A stretch of DNA of 64,000 bases from Agrobacterium salinitolerans (GCF_002008225.1 NZ_MRDH01000037.1:186001-250000); one strand, 5' to 3'. Positions 19,382 through 28,527 are shown, numbered from the stretch's first letter. Notes: generated by a model from the letters alone, not told the origin. Translations and numbers: made by a program.

Positions 19382-19407
19382 AAAGCCCGACAATCATGCC
19401 GGGCTTT
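19382..19407. terminator. Bidirectional terminator
   Basis: An 8-bp stem AAAGCCCG / CGGGCTTT around a ten-base loop lies between two convergent genes. It has T-rich sequence downstream on both strands (TTTATC one way, TTTTTTC the other), as expected for a shared intrinsic terminator. Confidence 0.8.
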
Positions 19408-19413
19408 ATCTGT

Positions 19414-20169
19414 TTAGCGCGGGTCACAACCCGGATCGCCGATCCGGCAGCCGTTGCGAAAATTTTCCGAAGCAGGCGCACGGCGCGGGTCATCCCATTG
19501 GCGACGCTCTGGGCGACGCTGGCCTTCATCCTGGTTCCGCTGGCCATCGCGACTGCGGTCACGGTTCTCATCTTCGAAACGGCGGCGGTCGTCGTCGCGA
19601 CGCGGCCTGTTCTGATTTCGGTCGCCCTCATTCCAGTCGCCATAACGACGTTCCCAGCGCCCCTCATTCGGACCACCCTGACGGGGATCACGCCACTCGT
19701 CACGCGGAGGTGGACGATTCCAGTCGGCGCGGGGCGGCGTGGCGTTCCAGTAACCACCTGACGGCGGCGGACGGCGCCAGCGGTCGCGCTCGCGGTAAAA
19801 GTCGCGGTCACGATAATAGCGGTCCCAATAACGGCCGACCTCGAAGGTGATCACCGGCACCCCGAGATCGCGGTAATAACGCGGCTCGACATAGACCCGG
19901 TTCTGCCTGTAGGTCGTGGCAATATAACGCCCGGCTACCCAGCCGCGACCGCCCACAAACGAGACATCGCACCACGGCGTATCGGAAAGGCAGCCGTGGA
20001 CGGTGAGCGGCGCCCCATTCGGGATCACTACAACAGCCGGATAGGCCGTGCTCGGGCCGGAGCGCATATTCACATTCGCGGTGGCGAAACCGCGCGTCGC
20101 AGCCTCGGCAAGTGCCGGCGCGGCGAGCATGGCCACCAGCGCAATTGCGCCTAACAGTTTTTTCTTCAC
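19414..20169 (-). CDS. Secreted SH3-domain protein with Arg/Asp/Tyr-rich tail
   Basis: A 251-residue protein with a signal peptide (residues 1-22, ending AEAA). An SH3b domain (about 27-90: ATANVNMRSGPSTAYPAV) is followed by a long low-complexity region rich in Arg, Asp, Tyr, Pro and Gly (YWDRYYRDRDFYRERDRW). Two cysteines are at the C-terminus. Bacterial SH3b domains usually bind cell wall. The start is a GTG at 20169 with AGGAG five to seven bases upstream; the frame runs on upstream without a credible start. Confidence 0.82.
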   Translation of the reverse strand: MKKKLLGAIALVAMLAAPALAEAATRGFATANVNMRSGPSTAYPAVVVIPNGAPLTVHGCLSDTPWCDVSFVGGRGWVAGRYIATTYRQNRVYVEPRYYRDLGVPVITFEVGRYWDRYYRDRDFYRERDRWRRPPPSGGYWNATPPRADWNRPPPRDEWRDPRQGGPNEGRWERRYGDWNEGDRNQNRPRRDDDRRRFEDENRDRSRDGQRNQDEGQRRPERRQWDDPRRAPASENFRNGCRIGDPGCDPR

Positions 20170-20426
20170 TTCTTTCTCCTCAAGCAAAGGCCCGCTTTGC
20201 CCTTGTCGGCATCCACCGTGTTGGACGGACGAGTACGCGTTCCGCATACTGCCACGATCGGAAAATACCCGCAGCTGCATGAACGCAGCATGAAACAAAT
20301 GAGGCATCCAATCAGTTCCACCTGCGGCAATGAGCGCCCGATAAATCGCCGCCGGAATGGACGACCGGTCTTGACTTCGGAGGGCAATCATCCGACTTCA
20401 ATGCAACAGCAATATGGAGCAGAACC

Positions 20427-21173
20427 ATGGGCGAAACCGCACAGACGACCGTCGACCAGAGCGAAGTGGATCGCTTCTCCGCGATGGCTGCGGAATGGTG
20501 GAGCCCGACCGGCAAGTTCCGCCCGTTGCATAAGTTCAATCCGGTGCGGCTCGAATATATCCGCAACCGCATCTGCGACAATTTCGGCCGCGACCCGAAG
20601 GCGCACCGCCCGCTGGAAGGGCTGCGCATATTGGATATTGGCTGCGGCGGCGGCCTTCTCTCTGAACCGGTTGCGCGCATGGGCGCGGATGTGGTGGGCG
20701 CCGATCCCTCGGAAAAGAATATCGGCATCGCTTCCACCCACGCCCGCGAAAGCGGGGTAAGCGTTGACTACCGCGCCATGACCGCCGAACAGTTGCAGGA
20801 AGCCGGCGAAACCTTCGACGTCATCCTCAACATGGAGGTGGTCGAGCATGTGGCCAATGTCGATCTTTTCGTCACCACCTGCGCGAAAATGGTACGGCCC
20901 GGCGGCTTGATGTTCGCGGCCACCATCAACCGCACGCTCAAAGCCCGCGCATTGGCAATCTTCGCCGCCGAAAACGTTCTGCGCTGGCTGCCGCGCGGCA
21001 CACACCAGTATGAAAAGCTGGTCCGCCCGGAAGAACTCGAGCGGCCGCTGGTGGCGAGCGGCATGGATATCATCCACCGCACCGGCGTCTTTTACAACGT
21101 GCTGCAGGATCGCTGGAATCTCTCACCGGATATGGACGTCAACTACATGATGCTGGCGAAACGACCGACGTAG
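20427..21173 (+). CDS. ubiG: Ubiquinone biosynthesis O-methyltransferase
   Basis: A 248-residue SAM-dependent methyltransferase catalysing the two O-methylations of ubiquinone synthesis. [13 protein letters not shown] near the N-terminus and FKPLH-like [12 protein letters not shown] are characteristic of UbiG. Motif [11 protein letters not shown] spans residues 69-78, and NMEVVEHV follows. Length is normal. The ATG at 20427 is preceded by GGAGCAG. It is divergent from the SH3 protein gene with 257 bases between. Confidence 0.95.
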   Translation: MGETAQTTVDQSEVDRFSAMAAEWWSPTGKFRPLHKFNPVRLEYIRNRICDNFGRDPKAHRPLEGLRILDIGCGGGLLSEPVARMGADVVGADPSEKNIGIASTHARESGVSVDYRAMTAEQLQEAGETFDVILNMEVVEHVANVDLFVTTCAKMVRPGGLMFAATINRTLKARALAIFAAENVLRWLPRGTHQYEKLVRPEELERPLVASGMDIIHRTGVFYNVLQDRWNLSPDMDVNYMMLAKRPT

Positions 21174-21180
21174 CGAGCCG

Positions 21181-21750
21181 TCAGACGGGAATAGCCTGTA
21201 CCTGCGCAAGCAGCTCCTGCTGCCCGGCGGCATTTCCTTCGGCTATATTCTTCACCCTTACGCGATCGATGGCGGTTGGAGCGCCGTCTGGGCCAAAGGG
21301 TGTTTTGAAATGAAAGGCGCGCGGCGACGGGCCATTGTCGTGCAGATGTTCCAGCCGTTCAACGGCTTGCGACCATATCGGTTGGTGTGTGGCATCAACC
21401 CACCACAGGACCAGCGGCGGCCACCGCTGCGGAATGTTCCAGCGCCGGCCGTGTTTCAGCGCTTCGGCATGCACCCCCGCGTAGGAATAGGCCATCACCG
21501 ATTCGATATCCCGCCAGAGCGAAAAGGACGAGACGCCGCTCGCGGCACCGTTCTCTTTCAGAAATCGCGGAAAAACCTGCTCCCCCCAACTTGGCGGACC
21601 GGGCTCGCCATCATAACCGGATCTCGCGATAAACCCCTCTGAACGTTCCGCCGCCAGGAAGTTGAGCGGCTCGCGGCGAGAAAACCCTGCAACAAGCGGA
21701 TCGTCATAGGGCGCGATCTGTATTCCGAAATTATAGATCGCGAGCCACAT
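21181..21750 (-). CDS. DUF3291 domain protein
   Basis: A protein of about 189 residues with the DUF3291 pattern: LAIYNFGIQIAPYDDP at the start, FSLWRDIESVMAYSYAGVHAE in the middle and PLVLWWVDATHQPIW. Members resemble dimeric alpha-beta barrel (antibiotic-biosynthesis-monooxygenase-like) proteins, but no activity is established. The ATG at 21750 gives a good family N-terminus; a TTG at 21762 overlapping the upstream stop is an alternative. It is the last gene of a minus-strand operon starting with comF. Confidence 0.75.
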   Translation of the reverse strand: MWLAIYNFGIQIAPYDDPLVAGFSRREPLNFLAAERSEGFIARSGYDGEPGPPSWGEQVFPRFLKENGAASGVSSFSLWRDIESVMAYSYAGVHAEALKHGRRWNIPQRWPPLVLWWVDATHQPIWSQAVERLEHLHDNGPSPRAFHFKTPFGPDGAPTAIDRVRVKNIAEGNAAGQQELLAQVQAIPV

Positions 21751-21758
21751 CAACAAAC

Positions 21759-22187
21759 TCAATTCACGTCATCAGGCAAGACCGGCAGCGGCGCGATCTC
21801 GATACCCTCATCCAGCAGGGCCCTGGCTTCCTGCGCAGAGGCATTGCCGATGATGCCGCGCTCATCCGCTTCGCCATAGTGGATCTTGCGGGCTTCTTCC
21901 GGAAATTTATCGCCGACATCCTCGGCACTGGCGCGGATATTGGCGACAGCCTCGCGGATTTTCGCCATCGCCTCTTTTCTGGCCGTATCCATGGCGAGCG
22001 TCTGGCGTTCGTCTTTCTTGCGGGCGGTAGAGACCGAAGGCGCCATCAGTAGTTTTGATACCTGCACGGAATTGCAGACCGGGCAGGACAGGAAACCGCG
22101 CTGCAACTGATTGTCGAAATCGTCGCTACCGGCAAACCAGCCTTCGAACTCATGGCCCTTTTCACAGGCCAGCGCATAACGGATCAC
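21759..22187 (-). CDS. DUF1178 zinc-ribbon-like protein
   Basis: A 142-residue conserved alphaproteobacterial protein. The N-terminus has CEKGHEFEGWF, then SCPVCNSVQVSKLLMAP, a rubredoxin-like cysteine set that probably binds zinc. The C-terminus keeps the YGEADERGIIGNAS motif. Start is a GTG at 22187 overlapping the TGA of the amidase gene (GTGA), so translation is coupled. The function is unknown. Confidence 0.85.
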   Translation of the reverse strand: MIRYALACEKGHEFEGWFAGSDDFDNQLQRGFLSCPVCNSVQVSKLLMAPSVSTARKKDERQTLAMDTARKEAMAKIREAVANIRASAEDVGDKFPEEARKIHYGEADERGIIGNASAQEARALLDEGIEIAPLPVLPDDVN

Positions 22188-23044
22188 GCCGCTTCACCTC
22201 CAGCAGGTTTCAAGGGAATGACAGTGTCCAGTCCGAACTCGCGGGCATTGCGCAGATTGGGAATTTTGCCACGCGCGGCAGCCACCATCGACGTATCGAT
22301 CTCGGCGAAGATGATCTCTTCGCCAGTGCCGCCGGCAATGGCCAGAATCTTGCCCCATGGGTCAATGATGATGGAGTGGCCGAAGGTCTCGCGCCCGTCC
22401 TCATGCACGCCAGCCTGCGCGGCGGCGATGACGAAAGCACCATTTTCGATGGCGCGGGCGCGCAACAGGATTTCCCAATGGGCTTCCCCCGTCTGCCTGG
22501 TGAAAGCCGCCGGAACCGTCAGAACTTCTGCACCGGCCAGCGCTTCAGCGCGAAAAAGCTGCGGGAAACGGACGTCGTAGCAGATTGCGAAGCCGAATTT
22601 CCCCAGCGGAAGTTCGGCGATACGCGCGACTTCGCCGGGTTGATAAGCGGCGCTTTCACGCCAGCTTTCACCATTGTCGAGATCGACATCGAACATGTGG
22701 ATTTTGTCATAGCTGCAAATGCGCGAACCATCCGGCGCGAAGAGAAAACCGCGATTGGCAATCTTCCCATCCGGCCGGGCAATCGCGGTCGAGCCGACAT
22801 GGACATGAATGCCGAGCTCACCGGCGAGACGGGCGGCCGTCGCAACGATGATATCGCCATCGTCATCACGCAATTGCGCACGCAGCGCCTGCCTGTCCTT
22901 CTGAATCGCACCCGTCATTTCCGGGGTCTGCACATAAACGGCGCCCTCGGCCGCGGCCGCGCGCACAAGCCGTTCCATATCGGCGGCGTTTCTTGCCGGA
23001 TCGACGCCGGAGCGCATCTGAATGGCGGCAGCCTTGAAACTCAT
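22184..23044 (-). CDS. Carbon-nitrogen hydrolase, deaminated glutathione amidase type
   Basis: A 286-residue Nit1-branch nitrilase-superfamily enzyme. The catalytic triad is visible: E42 in QTPEMTGA, K114 in SYDKIHMFDV and C155 in FAICYDVRFP. Nit1 proteins repair deaminated glutathione. Its place directly downstream of a glutaredoxin gene fits a glutathione-related job. The ATG at 23044 has GGAGGATG upstream. Thirty-three bases separate it from grxC. Confidence 0.88.
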   Translation of the reverse strand: MSFKAAAIQMRSGVDPARNAADMERLVRAAAAEGAVYVQTPEMTGAIQKDRQALRAQLRDDDGDIIVATAARLAGELGIHVHVGSTAIARPDGKIANRGFLFAPDGSRICSYDKIHMFDVDLDNGESWRESAAYQPGEVARIAELPLGKFGFAICYDVRFPQLFRAEALAGAEVLTVPAAFTRQTGEAHWEILLRARAIENGAFVIAAAQAGVHEDGRETFGHSIIIDPWGKILAIAGGTGEEIIFAEIDTSMVAAARGKIPNLRNAREFGLDTVIPLKPAGGEAA

Positions 23045-23077
23045 CACATCCTCCATACCCGCGAGAATCGCGGCCGA

Positions 23078-23332
23078 TCAGGCGGCCAGCAGCGCGTCCA
23101 GTTTACCGGCGCGCTCCAGCGCGTGCAGATCGTCACAGCCGCCGACATGCTGGCCGTTGATGAAGATTTGCGGGAAGGTCGTTCCGCCGGATTTCTCGAT
23201 CATTTCCTGCCGGTATTCCGGTGTCGTCGTGGCGTTATATTCGGCGTAATCCACGCCCTTGCTGTCCAGCAGCGCCTTGGCGCGCGCGCAATAACCACAA
23301 AAATCCCGCGTATAGATCGTCACCGGTGCCAT
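23078..23332 (-). CDS. grxC: Glutaredoxin 3
   Basis: An 84-residue thioltransferase. The redox site is CGYC (C12, C15), TFPQIFING supplies the cis-proline, and HVGGCDDLHAL is the glutathione-binding end. Length is normal for GrxC. The start is the ATG at 23332; the frame upstream is not family-like. It lies between comF and the nitrilase gene on the minus strand. Confidence 0.95.
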   Translation of the reverse strand: MAPVTIYTRDFCGYCARAKALLDSKGVDYAEYNATTTPEYRQEMIEKSGGTTFPQIFINGQHVGGCDDLHALERAGKLDALLAA

Positions 23333-23390
23333 GTTCTCGAAGCCCTCGCAAACGTGCGGTAAAACGCACGATAAAGTCGTCATTCACGTT

Positions 23391-24182
23391 TCATATAGGC
23401 CCGGAAATGGCCATTGCAAAGGTCAAAACCGTCACATCCGCGGCACCGGCCTTGCGCAGGGCGCGGCTTGCCGCACCCACCGTCGCGCCGGTTGTATAGA
23501 CGTCGTCCACCAGCACCACGCGCTTGCCATGGAAATCACCTTCACGGCCGGGCGCAAGCGAGAAAGCGCCGCGCACATTGTCGCGCCGGGCAAGTGCGGA
23601 AAGCCCAACCTGCCGCTCCGTCGGCTTCACACGCAGCAGCGTGCCGGCAGCCAAGGGCTTGCCGGCGACCCTGGCCAGATGCCGGGCCAGCTCGGCGGAT
23701 TGATTGAAGCGGCGGCGCAGGAAACGGTTGCGATGCAATGGAACCGGCACGATGCAATCGCAGGCATCCACCGTTCCGTCGCTTGCCCTTAGCATCCACA
23801 GCGCCATCAGGCGGGCGAGATCGGTCCGGTCCTGATATTTCAGCCGGTGCACGAGTTTGCGGGCGGTTCCCTCATGGCTTGCGACGGCGCGCAACCGGTC
23901 AAAAGGCGGCGGTTCGGCAATCGCCTGCGCGCTCACGAAACCGTCTCCGTGATCCCGCGCGAAGGGAATGCCCAGAACCTCGCAAAAAGGACGATCGATA
24001 AAGGCCACATCCCGCCAGCAATCCGCACATAAGGCGCCCTCGCCGCCGGTCATGCGGGTGCAGCCCGCGCAGGTTGGCGGATAGACCATACGAAAGACCG
24101 CACGCCACATGTCTCCCGCCGCCGCCGGCACGGCCGCAGACTTCGACAGCAAACCCGAAAACAGACTTTCACCAGCACCCAT
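23391..24182 (-). CDS. ComF family phosphoribosyltransferase-like protein
   Basis: A protein of about 263 residues. The N-terminal zinc finger uses C38, C41, C52 and C55 (CAGC and CADC). The C-terminal phosphoribosyltransferase fold has CIVPVPLHRNRFLRRRFNQ and the PRPP loop VVLVDDVYTTGATV. ComF-type proteins are tied to DNA uptake or recombination, with uncertain chemistry. The ATG at 24182 is favoured, although the frame opens at 24275. It is the first gene of the five-gene minus-strand operon. Confidence 0.88.
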   Translation of the reverse strand: MGAGESLFSGLLSKSAAVPAAAGDMWRAVFRMVYPPTCAGCTRMTGGEGALCADCWRDVAFIDRPFCEVLGIPFARDHGDGFVSAQAIAEPPPFDRLRAVASHEGTARKLVHRLKYQDRTDLARLMALWMLRASDGTVDACDCIVPVPLHRNRFLRRRFNQSAELARHLARVAGKPLAAGTLLRVKPTERQVGLSALARRDNVRGAFSLAPGREGDFHGKRVVLVDDVYTTGATVGAASRALRKAGAADVTVLTFAMAISGPI

Positions 24183-24325
24183 GAGGTTGACTTTACCGCC
24201 GAACGGGTGCCTTTGCGAGAGCGATAGTTTCCTCCCGACACCGGGAAAACGATGCCCCAAGCGGCATGAGACCAACGATACGGCCCGCCGATCTCAAAGG
24301 CGCTTGAGGCCGAGCAGGCAAGACG

Positions 24326-25207
24326 ATGGATATTCTCTTTGACCAGGCCCTGATCGAACAAAACCGTCACCGGGCGTGGGCCAGGCGCGACGACAAGGCC
24401 CTGTTTCTTCTCGATATGGCAGCCGAAGAGCTGGCCGACAGGCTTGCCATCGTCGAGCGCCAGTTCGAGACCGCGATCGAACTTCACGGCGGAACCGGCG
24501 TCACGGCGCGACGCCTGGCTGAGACTGGCAAGGTGGATACCATTCGCCGTATCGAAACCGAGAGTTCTTTCGCGACGGATGCGAATATTCCCGAGGCCGC
24601 CTCCATGGAGCATCTGCCGCTTGAGGAGGCCTCCGCTAATCTCATCGTTTCACCGCTTGCCCTGCACCTGACCAACGATACGCCCGGCGCGCTGATCCAG
24701 ATCCGGCGGGCATTAAAACCGGACGGCCTGTTTCTCGGCGCCATTCCAGGCAGCGGTACCCTGCAGGAACTGCGCGACGTGCTGCTGACCGCAGAGGCCG
24801 AACTGACCGGAGGTGCCAGCCCACGTGTCATTCCTTTCGCCGATGTACGAGACGTCGGCGCGCTTTTGCAGCGCGCCGGGTTTGCGCTCCCCGTGACCGA
24901 TGCGGAAAGCTATACGGTGCGTTACGATTCAATTTTCCCGCTGATGCGCGACCTGCGCGCCATGGGCATGGCCAACCCACTGGCAAGCCGCAGCAGAAAG
25001 CCGCTCAACCGCGCTTTTTTTCTGCGCGCGGCAGAGCTTTACGCCGAGCGATATTCCGATCCTGACGGACGGATAAGGGCGACATTTTCGGTTATTTACG
25101 TATCAGGCTGGGCGCCGCATGAAAGCCAGCAGAAACCGCTTAAACCCGGTTCCGCCAAGGTGCGGCTTGCCGATGCCTTGAAGACAACAGAGGTGAAGCT
25201 GCCCTGA
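24326..25207 (+). CDS. SAM-dependent methyltransferase, NDUFAF5/BioC-like
   Basis: A 293-residue methyltransferase-fold protein. The order FDQALIEQNRHRAW, FLLDMAAEEL, and the late DLRAMGMANPLASRSRKPL resembles alphaproteobacterial relatives of mitochondrial NDUFAF5, which acts on an arginine of complex I. The SAM loop region (ELHGGTGVTARRL) is degenerate compared with the DxGxGxG consensus. It is divergent from comF. The activity is not certain. Confidence 0.75.
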   Translation: MDILFDQALIEQNRHRAWARRDDKALFLLDMAAEELADRLAIVERQFETAIELHGGTGVTARRLAETGKVDTIRRIETESSFATDANIPEAASMEHLPLEEASANLIVSPLALHLTNDTPGALIQIRRALKPDGLFLGAIPGSGTLQELRDVLLTAEAELTGGASPRVIPFADVRDVGALLQRAGFALPVTDAESYTVRYDSIFPLMRDLRAMGMANPLASRSRKPLNRAFFLRAAELYAERYSDPDGRIRATFSVIYVSGWAPHESQQKPLKPGSAKVRLADALKTTEVKLP

Positions 25208-25226
25208 GCGATCAGCCAAAAGGTTT

Positions 25227-25394
25227 CTACTCGGCCAAAGTGTCTGCGATGAACTGAAACACGTCATTGATGTTGCTGCTGATGCTGCCTGCGCCAACGA
25301 TCAGGGCAGCGGAAATCACCCCGACAATCAGGCCGTACTCCACCGCTGTCGCACCGTTTTCGTTTTTGCATAAATTGATAAGAAAATGCAGCAC
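25227..25394 (-). CDS. Flp/Fap-type pilin
   Basis: A pilin of about 55 residues with a GTG start at 25394, or 62 residues from an ATG at 25415. The leader LHFLINLCKNENG is followed by ATAVEYGLIVGVISAALIVG, the class IVb prepilin pattern with cleavage before ATAVEYG. The Glu-Tyr pair is conserved. No assembly genes (cpa/tad) are in the window, so it depends on machinery encoded elsewhere. The GTG start gives a leader of normal length. Confidence 0.85.
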   Translation of the reverse strand: MLHFLINLCKNENGATAVEYGLIVGVISAALIVGAGSISSNINDVFQFIADTLAE

Positions 25395-25509
25395 AGGATA
25401 TTCCCCATCCGCCATCCGGCGCGTTGCGACAACCGGCGTCCACCCTGTTGAAATCAGCTTTATATTAGGCCGGCGATGTGAGGAATCCGTTACCGTTGAT
25501 GGTAAACGA

Positions 25510-25824
25510 TCAGCAACCGCTCTCGTTGCTATAACCCATGACCACGCAGGGCGTTTCCGGCATCGGCTGGGTGATGCTGCGGCGGATGGAATAGGTCTTG
25601 CCCACATCGGTCTTCTTGATGGAGCCCGTGCTGATCATGTCGTAATTGTCAGGAAACTGCGCCACCCTTGTGGAGGATTTTCCGGCAAGCATGGGAGTGA
25701 CGATCAGCGAGAGCGCGATAACCGCCGTGCCGAAAAGCAGCGCCACATTGAGCACGCCGGTGCGACGGGACTTGTCAGGATAAGAGTGACGACCTTCCAC
25801 CGTCTTCCAGAAATCCTCGTTCAT
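25510..25824 (-). CDS. Small single-pass membrane protein, unknown
   Basis: A 104-residue protein with a charged N-terminus (MNEDFWKTVEGRHSYPDKS), one membrane span at about residues 24-48 and a polar periplasmic tail containing STGSIKKTDVGKTYSI and one cysteine pair region (PCVVMGY, SGC). The STGSIKK motif recurs in secreted rhizobial proteins as I remember them, but no function is known. It lies upstream of the pilin gene in the same orientation, with about 115 bases between. Confidence 0.65.
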   Translation of the reverse strand: MNEDFWKTVEGRHSYPDKSRRTGVLNVALLFGTAVIALSLIVTPMLAGKSSTRVAQFPDNYDMISTGSIKKTDVGKTYSIRRSITQPMPETPCVVMGYSNESGC

Positions 25825-25995
25825 GACCAACCTCGTCTCGCGCAGTTTACCGCTTCTTTAGCTTAACAATCTGCCAGAGGGTGCTGAACGATCTCTTAAC
25901 GAAGCCCCGTTTTGGCACGGTAAAGCACTGGAAGAGAGGTGTTTTCACGAAGCTGTGACGGGATAAGGCAGGAGGGCCGTAGTGACCCCTCGGTT

Positions 25996-26409
25996 CTACA
26001 GCAAATCCTGGAGGAAGGGGATGAGCGGCTCATCGGCCGGCGGCATGGGGTAATCGCGCAGCGCCTGGGGTTTGACCCATTTAATCGCCTGCCCTTCCCG
26101 GCCATGGGCGATGCCTTCATAGCGACGGCACACATAAAGCGGCATCAGGAGGTGAAAGGTCTCGTAGGTATGGCTGGCAAATGTCAGCGGCGCGAGGCAG
26201 GCGACCTTGGTTTTGATACCCAGTTCCTCGTCCAGTTCACGGACAAGGGTTTCCTCTGGCGTCTCGCCATGCTCCACCTTGCCGCCTGGAAACTCCCATA
26301 AGCCCGCAAGCGACTTGCCTTCGGGACGCTGCGCCAGAAGAATGCGGCCGTCCTGATCGAGAAGTGCGCAGGCGGCGACCAGCAGGATTTTTTTTCCCGC
26401 CTCGCTCAT
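25996..26409 (-). CDS. mutT: 8-oxo-dGTP diphosphatase
   Basis: A 137-residue Nudix hydrolase that removes oxidised dGTP from the nucleotide pool. The full Nudix box GX5EX7REUXEEXGU is present at residues 43-65 (GKVEHGE through RELDEELGI). The WEFPGGK lead-in is typical of MutT. Its ATG overlaps the stop of the upstream acetyltransferase gene (ATGA), so it belongs to the argJ operon, as in related alphaproteobacteria. Confidence 0.93.
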   Translation of the reverse strand: MSEAGKKILLVAACALLDQDGRILLAQRPEGKSLAGLWEFPGGKVEHGETPEETLVRELDEELGIKTKVACLAPLTFASHTYETFHLLMPLYVCRRYEGIAHGREGQAIKWVKPQALRDYPMPPADEPLIPFLQDLL

Positions 26410-27182
26410 TCACCTGAACCCTTGCGCCAGTAGCGATAACGATAAGCCTCAGAGAAGCCGAATTTTTGATAAAGGGCGATGGCAGGCGCATTGGTGGAGA
26501 CGACCTGCAGCCAGGCGGTTTTTGCGCCGCTTATTCTGGCCCAGCGCAGTGCCGACGACAGAACCTGCGTGCCCAGCCCCTTTTTACGTTGCGACTTTTC
26601 GACATCAAGCGAGATGACGCCGGCAAGGTCGTTATCCTGCACGCAGATCATGGTGGCGAGCGGGTTACCCTCCACTTCCTCGTTGATGAAAAGGCCGAGC
26701 ATCGGTTTGATGGAACTGACGATTTCAGCGATTGCCGGGCGCAGCGCCGGATCGCCATCGCTGACCTTGATGCTGGCTTCGACAAACCGGCCGATATCAT
26801 GGCTCGGAAGACTGACCAGCGTTTCCGGCAGCTCCATGCTGGAGAGATCGGCCGTCATAACCATGACCTCTTCGAAGACAGACCAGCCATCAGCAGACAG
26901 AAAATCCACGAGTTGCCGCGGCATCAGTGTCGTTTCGCGTACCACCAGCGGCCGGCCGAAATCCTCGAAACGCTTGCGTGCCTTTTCCAGCCGCAGCGCG
27001 CTGTTTCCGTAATCGGATGGATCGAGCGGCACCACGCAGTTAATGCGTTTGGAGGGGTGTGAACCCGTCAGGCGGATTTGCCAGCTGCCGTCATAAATCA
27101 CTGACGACGCAGGCCATGCCCGGAAGCTGACGGCTTCCAGACGGCGAACCAGCGGCAGATTGACGGCTTTATTGTCCTGCAT
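26406..27182 (-). CDS. GNAT-family N-acetyltransferase
   Basis: A 258-residue protein. The C-terminal half is a GNAT domain: LAGVISLDVEKSQRKKGLGTQVL carries the acetyl-CoA pyrophosphate loop (RKKGLG), and ALYQKFGFSEAYRYRYW ends it. The N-terminal half has its own conserved pattern (WQIRLTGSHPSKRINCVVPLD). The substrate is unknown. It starts 18 bases after argJ and overlaps mutT. The ATG at 27182 has GAAGAGA upstream; a TTG at 27197 is possible. Confidence 0.85.
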   Translation of the reverse strand: MQDNKAVNLPLVRRLEAVSFRAWPASSVIYDGSWQIRLTGSHPSKRINCVVPLDPSDYGNSALRLEKARKRFEDFGRPLVVRETTLMPRQLVDFLSADGWSVFEEVMVMTADLSSMELPETLVSLPSHDIGRFVEASIKVSDGDPALRPAIAEIVSSIKPMLGLFINEEVEGNPLATMICVQDNDLAGVISLDVEKSQRKKGLGTQVLSSALRWARISGAKTAWLQVVSTNAPAIALYQKFGFSEAYRYRYWRKGSGE

Positions 27183-27200
27183 TCTCTTCGGCTCCAACGG

Positions 27201-28442
27201 TCAGCTCCGATAGTCGCCGTTGATCGCAACATATTCTTTAGTCAGGTCACAGGTCCAGACGGTGGCCGTTCCCTGACCGAGACCGATATCCACCTTCACT
27301 GGAATGTCTTCGAGACGCATCACCGCGCTGGTTTCCGCCTCCGAATAATCCGGGTCGCGCTCGCCGTTGACGGCCACGCGCACGCCGCCGAACCAGATGG
27401 CGAGACGGTCGCGGTCTGCCATCTCGCCGGACTTGCCGACAGCCATGACGACGCGGCCCCAATTGGCGTCTTCGCCGGCAACCGCAGTCTTCACCAGCGG
27501 CGAATTGGCGATGGAAAGAGCGATCTTCTTGGCGGCGGCGTCGTTTTCCGCACCAGTCACGGTGACCTCCACCATCTTGCGCGCGCCTTCGCCGTCGCGA
27601 ACCACCTGCAACGCGAGATCCTTCAGGAGATCGTTAAGCGCCGTGCGGAAGGAGGACAGGCGCTCGTCATCGGCGCTCGTCACCTTAACCTGGCCGTCTT
27701 CTGCCGCCGCACCCGTGGCGAACAGCATCAGAGTATCGGAAGTGGAGGTATCGCTATCAACCGTCACGGAATTGAAGGTCGGGCCGACACCGGCAGACAG
27801 CAGCGACTGCAGGGCGGCGGGCTCGATATCCGCATCCGTCACCACGAAGGAGAGCATTGTCGCCATATCGGGGGCAATCATGCCGGCACCCTTGGAAATG
27901 CCATTGATCGTGACGACCACGCCGCCGATCTCGGCGGTGCGGGTCGCGACCTTGGGATAGGTGTCGGTCGTCATGATCGCCTTGGCGGCTTCCCACCAGA
28001 AATCGGCTTCCGCCCTGACATTCATATCACCGAGAACGCCGGCAAATTTCGTTGCATCCAGCGGCTCGCCGATCACGCCCGTCGATGCGAGAAAGACCTC
28101 GCCTTCAGCACAGCCGACGGCGGCGGCGGCGGATTTCGCCGTCAATTCGGTCGCGGCCTTGCCCTTGAGGCCGGTAAAGGCATTGGCATTGCCGGAATTG
28201 ACCACCACGGCGCGCGCCACGCCGCCGCCGAGATTGGCGCGGCAGAAATCGACCGGGGCGGAAGGGCACTTCGATTTGGTGAAGACGCCGGCAACACTTG
28301 CCGGCTTGTCGAACACCATCAACAGAACGTCAGTGCGGTTCTTGTACTTGATGCCGGCGGCGGCCGTCGCCATGCGAACGCCGCGCAGCGCCGGCATGTC
28401 GGGATAGGATTTCGGAGCGAGCGGGGAAACGGCAACGGACAT
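27201..28442 (-). CDS. argJ: Bifunctional ornithine acetyltransferase / N-acetylglutamate synthase
   Basis: A 413-residue arginine biosynthesis enzyme that recycles acetyl groups between ornithine and glutamate. The self-cleavage site lies in [11 protein letters not shown], before T195, giving the alpha and beta chains. STGVIGEPL (120-128) and [11 protein letters not shown] are conserved. The start is the ATG at 28442 ([14 protein letters not shown]); the longer frame is not family-like. It leads an operon with the GNAT and mutT genes. Confidence 0.95.
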   Translation of the reverse strand: MSVAVSPLAPKSYPDMPALRGVRMATAAAGIKYKNRTDVLLMVFDKPASVAGVFTKSKCPSAPVDFCRANLGGGVARAVVVNSGNANAFTGLKGKAATELTAKSAAAAVGCAEGEVFLASTGVIGEPLDATKFAGVLGDMNVRAEADFWWEAAKAIMTTDTYPKVATRTAEIGGVVVTINGISKGAGMIAPDMATMLSFVVTDADIEPAALQSLLSAGVGPTFNSVTVDSDTSTSDTLMLFATGAAAEDGQVKVTSADDERLSSFRTALNDLLKDLALQVVRDGEGARKMVEVTVTGAENDAAAKKIALSIANSPLVKTAVAGEDANWGRVVMAVGKSGEMADRDRLAIWFGGVRVAVNGERDPDYSEAETSAVMRLEDIPVKVDIGLGQGTATVWTCDLTKEYVAINGDYRS

Positions 28443-28491
28443 GGGAAGCGCCTGAAATTCTGGAAAAGGGGTCTGGAATGCCTGAGATGAA

Positions 28492-28516
28492 ACGGGGCGG
28501 CCCATAGCCGCCCCGT
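28492..28516 (-). terminator. Hairpin downstream of the parvulin gene
   Basis: A perfect 10-bp GC-rich stem (ACGGGGCGGC with its complement) and a five-base loop lie just after the parvulin stop and before argJ. A short TTTC follows on the minus strand. It is probably a terminator separating the two units. Confidence 0.75.
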
Positions 28517-28527
28517 AACATTTGTCT

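Noticed and set aside
22055-23362. 435-codon plus-strand frame
   Set aside because: Antisense to DUF1178, the nitrilase and grxC, all of which have clear motifs.
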